A stretch of 64,000 nucleotides of DNA. Source: JAGVSR01 sp964458265. GTDB taxonomy: Bacteria; Pseudomonadota; Alphaproteobacteria; Rhizobiales; Hyphomicrobiaceae. The translations under genes and the position numbers were made by a program. Position 1 is the stretch's first letter, and each line of letters starts with the position of its first letter. A model generated the notes under the pieces. It saw nothing but the letters and a program-made list of their open reading frames with translations. It was not told the origin of the DNA and did no database searches. The DNA is taken from positions 124,001-188,000 of the forward strand of contig CAYWIF010000002.1 in assembly GCA_964458265.1 (NCBI GenBank), written 5' to 3'. Below are positions 45,619 through 55,200 of this stretch, piece after piece.

Positions 45619-46266
45619 ATGGCCCCCACTGCCAAGCCGACGGGCCTCCTTCTTGCAGGCGGCCGGTCCAGCCGAATGGGAAGTGCCTTCGCCGGTGGCC
45701 AAGGTGACAAGGCCTTTCTGGAATTGGCAGGCCGCCCGATGCTCAGCCATGTCCGCGAGCGGCTCGATCCTCAGGCCGGACGCCTCGTCATCAGTGCGAA
45801 CGGCGATCCGGCTCGGTTCGCATCATTCGATCTCCCCGTCGTCGCCGACACTATAACGGACTTTGCCGGACCGCTGGCTGGCATCCTGGCCGGACTTCGC
45901 TGGTCGGAAGAAAACGCGCCCGGCGCAAGGCACATCGTAACCGCTTCGACGGATGCGCCGTTCCTGCCGGTAGATTTGGTTGCCAGGCTGACCGAGGCTC
46001 TGACTTCAAGCGACGCACGCATCGCACTTGCGCAGTCTGCGGGCCGTGTCCATCCGGTTATAGGGCTCTGGTCCATAGATCTAGCAAACGACCTTGAGGC
46101 CGCACTCAACGCAGGCTGTCGCAAAGTCGAGAGCTGGACCAATCGGCATCCGACTGTCACGGTCGATTTTCCGGGATTCGAGCATCACGGACGGACGATC
46201 GACCCGTTCTTCAATGTCAATTCGCCAGACGACCTCGCCGAAGCCCAGCAAATCCTTTCACGCTAA
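45619..46266 (+). CDS. mobA: Molybdenum cofactor guanylyltransferase
   Basis: 215 aa. It adds GMP to molybdopterin to make the bis-MGD cofactor. The nucleotide-binding start GLLLAGGRSSRMG is typical, with the lysine in GGQGDKAFLELAGRPM. TASTDAPFLP carries the metal-binding Asp. It is followed after 15 bases by mobB. No other molybdenum cofactor gene is seen in the window. Confidence 0.94.
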   Translation: MAPTAKPTGLLLAGGRSSRMGSAFAGGQGDKAFLELAGRPMLSHVRERLDPQAGRLVISANGDPARFASFDLPVVADTITDFAGPLAGILAGLRWSEENAPGARHIVTASTDAPFLPVDLVARLTEALTSSDARIALAQSAGRVHPVIGLWSIDLANDLEAALNAGCRKVESWTNRHPTVTVDFPGFEHHGRTIDPFFNVNSPDDLAEAQQILSR

Positions 46267-46281
46267 CCCGAAAGACTCTCG

Positions 46282-46818
46282 ATGACGCCGTCACGGCTGC
46301 ATACCCCCGTCATTGGTCTCGTCGGATGGAAGAACTCCGGCAAGACGACGTTGGCCGTCCGACTAATTGAGGAATTCACGCGCCGTGGACTCGCCGTTGC
46401 GAGCATTAAGCACACCCACCACGAGTTTGAGTTTGGCGATCCAGGCACGGATAGCGCTCGCCACCTGCGGGCTGGTGCCGGCGAGGTCGCTTTGGTTGGC
46501 AAAGAGCGATGGGCGATTGTCCACGAATTGCGCCCGGAAACCGAACCTGCTCTCGACGAAATCCTAGCTCGGCTTTCGCCTTGCGATCTGGTGATCGTCG
46601 AAGGCTACAAGAGCGCAAACATCCCGAAAATTGAGGTCCGCAGAACCGCTCAACCGGATCGCCGTGTTCTGGCCCCCCACGACGGCATGATCGTCGCGGT
46701 CGCGGCCGACCATGAACCGGAACATGCCAGTCTACCGCTCTTCCATCTCGACGATATTCGGGGCATTGCCGGCTTCATCGTCGAGACCGTGGGCGTTGCC
46801 GTTCACGCCAAACGATAA
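46282..46818 (+). CDS. mobB: Molybdopterin-guanine dinucleotide biosynthesis protein B
   Basis: 178-aa P-loop GTPase. Walker A is GLVGWKNSGKTTLAVRLI; SIKHTHHEFEFGDPGTDS is the family motif, and VIVEGYKSANIPKIEV follows. MobB assists MobA in making the guanine dinucleotide cofactor. It sits 15 bases after mobA, so they form an operon. Its 3' end is convergent with the HlyD adaptor gene across 39 bases. Confidence 0.94.
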   Translation: MTPSRLHTPVIGLVGWKNSGKTTLAVRLIEEFTRRGLAVASIKHTHHEFEFGDPGTDSARHLRAGAGEVALVGKERWAIVHELRPETEPALDEILARLSPCDLVIVEGYKSANIPKIEVRRTAQPDRRVLAPHDGMIVAVAADHEPEHASLPLFHLDDIRGIAGFIVETVGVAVHAKR

Positions 46819-46857
46819 CGGCACCGCAGCCGCAACTGCCAAGACTGCCGTATTGCG

Positions 46858-48213
46858 TCACGTCTCACGGAAGGCGTGTGACATGCTATCCCGCAACGGC
46901 TTCAGGATGTAATCGGCGAAAGTCCGCTGCTCCGTCTTGATGAAGACGTCGGCGGGCATCCCTGGGCCGGGACGGAAATCCCTGGCCTTCGCCTTGAGAT
47001 CGGCCATGTCGATCTGCACGCGAACGACGAACGCGCCGTGCGAAATCTGAGCCGCACTGGCCATCCTCCGCGGATCGCTTTCCACGACGGCGTCGGCGGA
47101 CACATACGTCACCGTTGCATCGATCATCGGCACGATCCTCTGATTGACGCCGGAGATGCGGACCTGCGCTTTCTGCCCCTCTTTCACTTGCGAAATGTCG
47201 GATGGCAGGACGCGCGTCTCGATGATCAGTTCATCGTTGATCGGCAGAAGTTCGAGTAGCGTTGCACCCGAGGCAACCACGCCGCCCGGTGTGTGATGGT
47301 GCATCTTCACGACGATACCGCGCACAGGCGACACGATTTCAGTCCGCTCGACGATATCCTTGGCAGCGCGGATTTGCTCACTGATGTCGTCGAGTTCTGT
47401 TTCCGTCGCACGAAGCTCTTCGATGGCTTTCTGGATCGCCGCCGATCGCATCTGGGCGATCTGCTGCTCGGCGCGCGACACGCGCTCTTGCGCATCGGTC
47501 ACGCGGCTCATCAATTGGCCGAGTTCGCCGCCCAGCCGGGCTTCCGACCGCTCGAGCCCCAAAAGTTCGGCCCTCCGCACGAGCTGGCGCTCGTAGAGTT
47601 CCTGCTTGTCCTTCAGTTCCGATTCGAACAGCGTCAGCTGCCTCTGCGTTGCGTTGGCCTGCGCGCGGAAACCCTCGATGGTTTCGTTGAGGCTCGCAAT
47701 TTCTTTGCGAAGTACGCTCTCTTCGTCCTGGCGCTTCGAAATCCGCGCTTGAAGCTCCGCCACCTGACTGTCGACGACTTCTTTCACCTCTTCGTCGGTG
47801 AGGCCATAAGGCTCATCCGGCAATCGCCATTCGGTGTCGCCCTTGGCCTCGGCCGTCAGGCGAGCCTTCATGGCCGACAGGCGCAGCGCCCGCAGTTGGA
47901 GCCTGCGCAATCGCGCCTTGGCTGCCGTATCTTCGAGCTTGAGCAGGGACTGCCCCGGTTCGACGAGACTGCCTTCCGCAACCAGTATTTCACGTACGAT
48001 CCCGCCTTCCAGGTGCTGGACCTGCTTGTTCTGCCCCGTGGCGACGAACGTGCCTTGCGAGACGACGGCACCTTCCAAAGGCGCGAGCGTCGCCCACATT
48101 CCAAAACCTACGCCCCAGAAGAGGATCAGCGCGATGCCGAGCCTGACCGGCCAATTCGCGTTGCTGGGCACATCTTTGTGCCACTCCCGCGCGCTCGGAA
48201 CGTTATGCAGCAT
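46858..48213 (-). CDS. Type I secretion periplasmic adaptor, HlyD/PrtE family (second locus)
   Basis: 451 aa. One N-terminal TM (about residues 24-44, VRLGIALILFWGVGFGMWAT), then GQNKQVQHLEGGIVREILVA, a coiled coil about 150-290 and a beta-barrel with IVSPVRGIVVKMHHHTPGG. It follows the ATPase gene with only three bases between, so it is the last gene of the leftward secretion locus. It is a paralogue of the adaptor at 38679 and would connect to an outer-membrane channel encoded elsewhere. Confidence 0.93.
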   Translation of the reverse strand: MLHNVPSAREWHKDVPSNANWPVRLGIALILFWGVGFGMWATLAPLEGAVVSQGTFVATGQNKQVQHLEGGIVREILVAEGSLVEPGQSLLKLEDTAAKARLRRLQLRALRLSAMKARLTAEAKGDTEWRLPDEPYGLTDEEVKEVVDSQVAELQARISKRQDEESVLRKEIASLNETIEGFRAQANATQRQLTLFESELKDKQELYERQLVRRAELLGLERSEARLGGELGQLMSRVTDAQERVSRAEQQIAQMRSAAIQKAIEELRATETELDDISEQIRAAKDIVERTEIVSPVRGIVVKMHHHTPGGVVASGATLLELLPINDELIIETRVLPSDISQVKEGQKAQVRISGVNQRIVPMIDATVTYVSADAVVESDPRRMASAAQISHGAFVVRVQIDMADLKAKARDFRPGPGMPADVFIKTEQRTFADYILKPLRDSMSHAFRET

Positions 48214-48216
48214 GCA

Positions 48217-50100
48217 TCAGGCTCCCTGAGTTTGCGGTCCGGCCGGCGGCGCTGCCAGTAACGCCTCCGCCGATGGCCGCTGCGGCTCGCTGGCCCGGAT
48301 CACACGGTGCAGCACCTCCTGCGGCGGCCCGAACGCTTCGATCCGCCCACCGCGCAGGATGAGAACTTTGTCGACGCAGTTGAGCAGTGCCGGTCGCTGG
48401 GTCACGGCGACGAAGGTGATCCTCTTCTCTTTCGCGCGGCGCACGGTGTCGGCTAACGCCTGCTCTCCCAGCGCGTCGAGATTCGAATTCGGTTCGTCGA
48501 GCACGACGAGCGCCGGATTGCCGAAGAACGCCCGCGCCAGCGCAATGCGCTGCTTCTGACCGCCGGAAAGCGGCGCGCCGCTGCCATCGATGACCGTTTC
48601 ATAGCCGTTCGGCAACCGCGTAATCATGTCGTGCACGCAGGTGAGCGATGCGGCTTCGTAGATCGCCTCATCATCCAGGTCGTTCCGCATCCGGCAGACG
48701 TTTTCTTTGATCGTGCCTGGGAAAAGCTCGACCTCCTGCGGCAAATACCCGGTGAATTCGCCGAACTGTCGCCGGTCCCAGTGCTTCAGTTCCGTGCCGT
48801 CGAGACGAACGCGGCCTGCGGTCGGCGCCAGGCATCCGACCAGGATTTTTGCCAGTGTCGATTTACCCGCACCCGACGGCCCGACGATCGCCAGCGACTC
48901 GCCGGGCAGTAGTTCAAAACCCAGCCCGTTTAGCACAGGCTCTTTGGAACCCGGCGGAATGTAAAGCACCTTGTCAGCGATCACGTGCCCTTGCGGCTTG
49001 GGCAGCTTCAGGCGCGGTGTGTCGTTCTCGATCTGCTGCGCCAGTTGACAAACGGCGGCATAGGACGCCCGCGCCTGCACGAGGTTCTTCCAACCCTCGA
49101 TCATACCTTCGATAGGTTGCAGGCCACGCCCGGCTATGATCGACGCCGCGATCATCGTGCCGCCCGTGATCTCGCCGTGCAGCGCGAGATAAGCGCCCCA
49201 GCCCAGCATCGCCACCTGCGTAAAGAGCCGCAAAAACTTCGACAGCCCCGAGACCCAGAAATTGCGCTTCTGCGCCGACGACTGCAGTGTGAGCGCGCGC
49301 GCCTGCGACCGGCCCCACTGCCAGATACCCTGGTTCAACATACCCATGGCGTTGATAACCTGGGAATTGCGCGCCAAAGCCTCGGCCTGCGCGTCTGCTT
49401 TTGCGGCGTGCTGCCCGGCTTCCTTTAAAGCAGCCGCCGTCACCTTCTGATTGAGGATAGCCGTGGCGAGCAGCGCGAACCCGGACGCGACCGCAATGAT
49501 GCCGAGATCCCAATGGATGAGAAAGACCGCTGCGAAATAGAGAGGCGCCATCGGCGCGTCGAACAGCATAAGCATGACGGGTCCGGATATGAACCCGCGC
49601 ACCTGATGCAACTGACGCAGCGCTTGGCCCGTCCCCTGGTCTTCCCGGCGCCCGTGCGTGACGACGCCAGCGAGGATGAGGCCACCGAGGATGGTCTCAA
49701 GCTTCAGGGCAACCGTACCCAGCACCTGACGGCGCAGAACGTCGAGCACCGACATAACGACGAGAAACGCCAGCGCGAGCACTGACAGCATGATCAGCGT
49801 ATCGAAACTCCGGCTGGTCAGAACGCGATCGGACAACTGGAACAGGTAGATCGGAATCGTCAGCATGAGAAGATTGACGACGACCGAGAAGAGACCGACG
49901 ACGATCAGATAGCGTCGGGCAACCGCGCGCCATTCGGCAAGTCCGCCGGGCGAAGGATCGGTCGCTTCACCCTCACCGCTGGCCGCCTGCGTGACTTGCC
50001 CACCGCCAGCCGGCTTGCCGCTGGCGAACGCTCCGCGCAACTTGGCGGCCACCCAGCGGGAATAGGACCATCCAGTCTCGAGTTCCGCGGAAACAGCCAT
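48217..50100 (-). CDS. Type I secretion ATPase/permease, PrtD family (second locus)
   Basis: 627 aa, about 50 residues longer at the N terminus than the paralogue at 36924; that extension is polar and Gly-rich. The membrane half opens LIVVGLFSVVVNLLMLTIPI and has QLSDRVLTSRSFDTLIML. The ATPase half has Walker A GPSGAGKST, signature LSGGQKQRIALARA and Walker B LVVLDEPNSNLD. It should export the two repeat proteins encoded just upstream. No TolC-like gene is nearby. Confidence 0.93.
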   Translation of the reverse strand: MAVSAELETGWSYSRWVAAKLRGAFASGKPAGGGQVTQAASGEGEATDPSPGGLAEWRAVARRYLIVVGLFSVVVNLLMLTIPIYLFQLSDRVLTSRSFDTLIMLSVLALAFLVVMSVLDVLRRQVLGTVALKLETILGGLILAGVVTHGRREDQGTGQALRQLHQVRGFISGPVMLMLFDAPMAPLYFAAVFLIHWDLGIIAVASGFALLATAILNQKVTAAALKEAGQHAAKADAQAEALARNSQVINAMGMLNQGIWQWGRSQARALTLQSSAQKRNFWVSGLSKFLRLFTQVAMLGWGAYLALHGEITGGTMIAASIIAGRGLQPIEGMIEGWKNLVQARASYAAVCQLAQQIENDTPRLKLPKPQGHVIADKVLYIPPGSKEPVLNGLGFELLPGESLAIVGPSGAGKSTLAKILVGCLAPTAGRVRLDGTELKHWDRRQFGEFTGYLPQEVELFPGTIKENVCRMRNDLDDEAIYEAASLTCVHDMITRLPNGYETVIDGSGAPLSGGQKQRIALARAFFGNPALVVLDEPNSNLDALGEQALADTVRRAKEKRITFVAVTQRPALLNCVDKVLILRGGRIEAFGPPQEVLHRVIRASEPQRPSAEALLAAPPAGPQTQGA

Positions 50101-50263
50101 TGCTTAACCACCGTCCCAGATCAAGCCGTGACAGGCTCAGTAAGTCGGTGCGACCGCATATCCGCAGTCGGACGAGCGGGCGCGCAGGTCCAGCGCCTCA
50201 AAACGACACGCCGGCCACCGAACTCCGGAACCCGATGCAGAAGCGGTGCCACGCGCATCCGTG

Positions 50264-52120
50264 TCACGGCATCAGATCGGATCCGCGCACGCCCAGATCA
50301 CCGATATTGGCCGGGGTGAACATGTTGGCGCCAATGCCGTCCAGCCCCGCATCGCCAATCATGCCATCCAGATGCAAGTCGAGGCCGTTTGCCGTTCCAC
50401 CCGGACCGCCCGGCAATCCAATCGATTGGAAAATGGTGTCGCTGTCATCGATCGCGTTCAATTGCAGCACAAGGTTGTATTCGCTGTAGCTTCCATGAAC
50501 GAACAGGTAGTCGAGGTTGTCGGCCTTCTGGATTTGCGCGAAGTTGAACTGAAGGTTCCCGCCCGATGCCATCACGCCGTTTCCTTGCGAAGCGCCAGGC
50601 GGGCCCCACTGCGCCATTGCATCGGTGATGACATCGTCGTCGTAGAGAACATTGACCTGAACGATCGTATTAAACTCATAGTAGTTGCCGCTGATCGTCG
50701 TCGTCAGCATCGGACCGTTGACATTGATCAGGTCCTTCAGGCGTCCCAAGCCCAGAGGATCGGCAGCAGAACTGTCGATCAGGCTGTCGTTGGCCTGACT
50801 GGCGCCCGCCGCCTTCACGTCGGCAAATACGCCGAGATCGGAGCTGAGACCAAGCTCCGCAAAAACGTCCGATGCATTGAAATCGATCTTGTCCACATCG
50901 ACCAGCGAATTGATCTGCATGACCGAGAAGTATTCGGCCTGGCCGCCGGCGACGACTTGATAGGGAGCGCCCGCCTGACCGGCATCGACCGAAAGAAGGG
51001 CGTCAAGCTCTGAGGTGTCCGGCCCGACGTCCGGCTCTAGAATGACCGGGTCGAGAATGCGCGCTTCATTGATCTGCTCGTTGCCGCCGGTATCAATGAC
51101 ATGATTTGCACCGCTCTCCGGAGCCGCGGCGTTGTTCAGCGTCACCTTATCGCGGTCCCAAACGACGTTGATTTGGATGACTGTATTGAATTCGTAGTAG
51201 TTGCCTTTGACTTCCAGCAACCCGGTCCAGTCCTGGCCGTCGACCACCGAGGCCACGTTGCTCTGCGAGGCGATGCCGGACGAGAGCGTCTCGTTCTGGA
51301 TGTCGCCCGCCGAAAAGCCACGCGCTTCATTGACACTCGTGACTGTATCACCGAGATGACCGTTGGCCTGCACCAGCCATTCGACACTCAGTCCGTCGGT
51401 CGTCAGCGGAACCGATGTGAGCGCCAGATCACCGGACGCCGCCCAGAAGCCGAGCGTCGTCATCGGCGTTTCGGCAAAGTCCAACGCGGCCGAGACAGGA
51501 CCTTTGGCAGCGCCCAAACCCTCTGAGTCGAATGAGGTGGTGGTACGCCCCAATCCGTAGCCGTCCAGAAATGTCGTCAGTCCGTTGAAGCCCGGCAGGA
51601 CCGCGATCTGCGGAATGACCGGAGGCGCAGCGGGGATGGGCGCGACGGGAGACCCGGCATCGACGTCCAGAGATTGCGTCGAATTCAGTGAAACATTGGC
51701 CGGGGCGCCCGTCAGCTTCGTTTGGACGACAGGCGCCGACATGACAGCGGACTGAAATCCGCCTTCCGCGGAAATGCTGTTGACCCGTTCCAATCCGGCC
51801 AACACTTGCGAGGCGCTCGCCATGGCGGCATCGACGGCGTCCGCCCCATCGAACGTCATGCCATCGAAGGCCGAACTCGCCTGCCCATCGCCGCGTGCCG
51901 TTGCCGGCTCGATGTCGATGCCGTCCGTTCCGGCTGCTCGCGCGCTGGAGAAGAACGCTGCCAGCTTGTCGATCTCGTGCGACAGCAGGAAGCTCCACGC
52001 CATGAACTCGGTCATGCGGCGCGTACGCGTCGAACGGTCTTCATCACGCGGGTTTTGCACCCGGGCCGCCTCTGTCAGGCGGGCCAAAAATCCCCGCGAA
52101 GGTGTCTGCCATCCCGCCAT
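50264..52120 (-). CDS. Repeat protein with YxEFN-xxxQxN-xxxDxD units; likely type I secretion substrate
   Basis: 618 aa, no known family. Residues about 1-60 are basic and helical (RMTEFMAWSFLLSHEIDKLA), and there is no signal peptide. The C-terminal half has four copies of a 21-residue unit: GNYYEFNTVIQINVVWDRDKV-like, with Tyr-Glu-Phe-Asn, Gln-x-Asn and Asp-x-Asp kept. The first three are exactly 86 residues apart, the fourth is 65 further. A possible fifth, weaker unit (VEWLVQANGHLGDTV) lies 66 residues before the first. The protein is poor in Cys and acidic. It sits between the giant repeat protein and the exporter genes, so I infer export. The function is unknown. Confidence 0.8.
   Translation of the reverse strand: MAGWQTPSRGFLARLTEAARVQNPRDEDRSTRTRRMTEFMAWSFLLSHEIDKLAAFFSSARAAGTDGIDIEPATARGDGQASSAFDGMTFDGADAVDAAMASASQVLAGLERVNSISAEGGFQSAVMSAPVVQTKLTGAPANVSLNSTQSLDVDAGSPVAPIPAAPPVIPQIAVLPGFNGLTTFLDGYGLGRTTTSFDSEGLGAAKGPVSAALDFAETPMTTLGFWAASGDLALTSVPLTTDGLSVEWLVQANGHLGDTVTSVNEARGFSAGDIQNETLSSGIASQSNVASVVDGQDWTGLLEVKGNYYEFNTVIQINVVWDRDKVTLNNAAAPESGANHVIDTGGNEQINEARILDPVILEPDVGPDTSELDALLSVDAGQAGAPYQVVAGGQAEYFSVMQINSLVDVDKIDFNASDVFAELGLSSDLGVFADVKAAGASQANDSLIDSSAADPLGLGRLKDLINVNGPMLTTTISGNYYEFNTIVQVNVLYDDDVITDAMAQWGPPGASQGNGVMASGGNLQFNFAQIQKADNLDYLFVHGSYSEYNLVLQLNAIDDSDTIFQSIGLPGGPGGTANGLDLHLDGMIGDAGLDGIGANMFTPANIGDLGVRGSDLMP
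50432..51205 (-). repeat. Tandem 86-aa protein repeat
   Basis: Units at 51143-51205, 50885-50947, 50627-50689 and 50432-50494. Spacing is 258, 258 and 195 bases. The kept residues are Tyr-x-Glu-Phe/Tyr, Gln-x-Asn and Asp-x-Asp. Confidence 0.85.
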
Positions 52121-52193
52121 GCTGCAATCCCCATGGCCATGGTCCCGCCGTCCACGGCTTGCCAGTTTGCTTTTCGTAGAAGCGTAGGTGCGA

Positions 52194-52226
52194 TTCCGGC
52201 AGCGGGTAATTTGCCCGCTGCCGGAA
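52194..52226 (-). promoter_or_regulatory. Perfect 13-bp stem-loop between the two repeat-protein genes
   Basis: TTCCGGCAGCGGG / CCCGCTGCCGGAA with a 7-base loop. It is 15 bases after the stop of the 1552-aa gene and about 75 bases before the 618-aa gene. No T run follows on the minus strand, so it is more likely an mRNA stabiliser or partial terminator than a full terminator. Confidence 0.75.
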
Positions 52227-52240
52227 CCGTCGTCATTGTC

Positions 52241-55200
52241 TTAGGCGGCCGGCTGGAACTCGTTGCCGTCGATGATCACCGAGGAGTTGTCCTGGTGATA
52301 CGGCATGTCGAGTACCGGCGTGATGTAGATCGGATCGATCGTCTGGATCAGGTCCACGCTGCTTTCGCCGCCGTAGCCGCCCGCGCCGCCGTCCGCATAT
52401 CCGTAGACGTAGGCAAGAGAGTTCGCTTCCGACTCGTTGAGAGACAGCGAGTTGCCACCCAGCGATTGGGCGTAAGCGCTGCCGCCGTCCGCATAACCGC
52501 CTTCCGAGATCGAGTAAGGCGCGACAGTGTTGTAGTTCGCCGCAGCGCCATACGCATCCGAGCTGGTGATCGTGTCGTTGTTCTGCGCCGCACCGCTCGT
52601 TGCGTAGCCGCTGTAGGGATCCTGATCGATCCCTTCGGTATCGGCAGCGGTACCGGCGTAGCTGTTCAGCGGCGTCGAAACGTCTCCGCCGTAGGCATTG
52701 CCGCTCGGAGCGCCGATTGACGTAGCCGTGCCCGGCGTTGCGGATGGCCCACCATTGGCGGAGGCCGTACCACCGTTCATCTTGAACTCGCCACTGGCGT
52801 CCACAAAGCCGAAGAGGTCCGCGCCGCCTGCGCCGCCGCTGCCGCCGAGAGCTTTGGCCGTTCCGCCATCGCCCGCGATGCTGCTGCCGCTGACCGCCGG
52901 GCCGTTGTTTCCGCTTGCACCGGTGGTGGCATTGCCTGCCAATAGCGAGTTGCCGGACATGAACGACGAACCACCCGTCGACGTACCCGTCTCGCTATCG
53001 CCATTGGCGGCGCTTCCGGAAGCCGCAGCACCTGAGGTGAACGCTGCGATCGCGGCACCGGTGATCGCACTGCCGGCAATGTTGGTACCGGAAGTCGAAC
53101 CGATGCTGGCGAGGCCGCTGTTGGCAGATGCGGTAGCCGAACCACCGGCTGCGCCACCTGCATTCGATGTCGCCGAAGCGCTTCCGGTCTTGGCGCCGCC
53201 GCCGGTTGCACTTTGGCTACCGCCATCGCCGCCGTCACCGCCTTCACCGCCGCGCGAGCCGACATCAGCATAAATGGACGGCGACGCCGTGAACGACATC
53301 TCTGGCGAGGCAATCATGTAGTTGCCTTGCGCCACATCGTAGCTGTCGTTATCCGACAGCGTCATGTTGAGCGGTGTCACACCGGCCTTCGCCAGATCGA
53401 CGAACCACTCCGACGTGTACTCCGTGCCGTCGTAGATTTTGGACGTGTTGTTCTGGTCCATTTCCATGTTGACGATCGGCTTGATCAGGATCGGGGTTAC
53501 CGTCTGATCAACGTTGACCGTGCTCACGCCGCCGTCGGCACCAGTGCCACCGAGCGCGTTGCCATGAACCTGGCCGTTGGAGTTCGCCTCGCTGTTGTTA
53601 TCGGCGTAAGCCGGGCCACCGAGCGACTTCCCGGAGGCATCGCCGCCGTAGGCAAGGCCACCTTCCGAGACGGCCTCCGGCGTGACGGAGTTCTTGTCCG
53701 CTACACCGCCATGCGCAACGCCGCTGTGCACAGGGTCATTGATTTGTGCAACACCGGACTGGGCATCCGCGCTGTAAGGCGAATTGCCGATACCGCCGCT
53801 CGCGCCCGGTGTGGCCCCATGCGAGGTCACCGGGTCAGCATTGACCGTGCCACCCTTGGCATGGCCGCTCGCGTAGCTCGCCGCTGCTGCATATTGCGTC
53901 GAGCTTGCGTCGGCACCATTGGCCGAGGCAGTTCCACCGTTGGCGTAGATGTCGGCCTTGCCGACGAGCACCGTGTAACCGCCGCTCGCGTTCGCGTGGC
54001 CGCCGTCGCCACCATTGCTGTCGCCGGAGGTGGCACCATAGCTGTCACCGCCATCGCCGGTTTCCGAATTGCCCGACGCCAGCGTCGTGCCTGAAAGTGT
54101 CGCGCCGCCAGCCACGGAGTTGCCGGTCTTGGAGTCACCGTTGCCGGCATTACCCGTCGAGGCGTTGCCCGTTTCGAGCGTCACATTGGTTCCGCCCGAT
54201 GCGGCATTGCCGCCCGTGTTGGCACCCGCGGTATCCTCAATGCCTGCACCGCCGCCATTGGCGCTGGCGCCCGCATTGCCGCCGCCGGCAACGCCCGAGT
54301 TCGACGAGGTCGAAGCAGAACCGGTCTGGGCAAGTCCCGAACCGGCCGCTTGCTGCCCACCATTTCCGCCCGATCCACCGGCTCCGCCGACCGACCCGGC
54401 CGCACCGCTCATCTTCGGAGATACTTCAATGACGAACTTCGGCTGCGAGATATTCTGATTGACCTGATCGACCTTGTACGAGTCGTTATCGCTCGCAACG
54501 ATCTTCTGGTTCTTTGGCGACTCGTGCTCGGGCTTGTAACCGTACACGTGACCGGGTTGGAACTCGCTGCCGTCCTCGATCAGCGAGACGTTGTCCTGAT
54601 TGTACGGCATGTTCAGGAGCGGCGTGATTGTGATCGGCGCGAGCTTCTGATTGAACTCGATGGTGCTTTGCGCACCTTCGCCGCCCTTGCCACCGTCTGC
54701 ATACCCATCGACATAGGCCTTCGACGTGGCGTCCGCGTTGTTCGTCGCAGCCGAATGACCGCCGCTGGAATAGGCATCGGCGTTGCCGGCTACCGCCTTG
54801 CCACCTGTCGAAGTAGCTTTGGGTGCGACGCTGTTGTGATTTGCAACACCGCCACTGGCATTGCCACTTTCGATCGGCACATTGTTTTGTGCTGCCGCGC
54901 TCTTGGCATCGCCGCTCGACGGATCGTTGTCGACATTCCCAGACGGCCGTGCGTCGGCCGCATAGCTGTTCAACGTCGTGGTCAGATCCGGGCCAACTGC
55001 CGGACCACTGGCTCCGCCAGCAGACCAGGCTGGGCCGGTGTTATTGCCATCACCACCTGAAGCGTAGGCGTCACCTCCATTTGCCAGGAGCTTGCCGCTC
55101 GCATCGATGAGCCACGGCACGTCGAACCCGCCGCCTACGGTGTGACCACCAGTGGCCGAAGCGGACCCGCCATTGCCGCCGACGCTGTTACCCGAAGTCG

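Noticed and set aside
52698..54458. Several open frames on the plus strand opposite the giant gene, some Pro/Val/Ala-rich
   Set aside because: They mirror the GGC/GCC-rich repeats of the minus-strand gene and have no ribosome binding sites or ordered domains.
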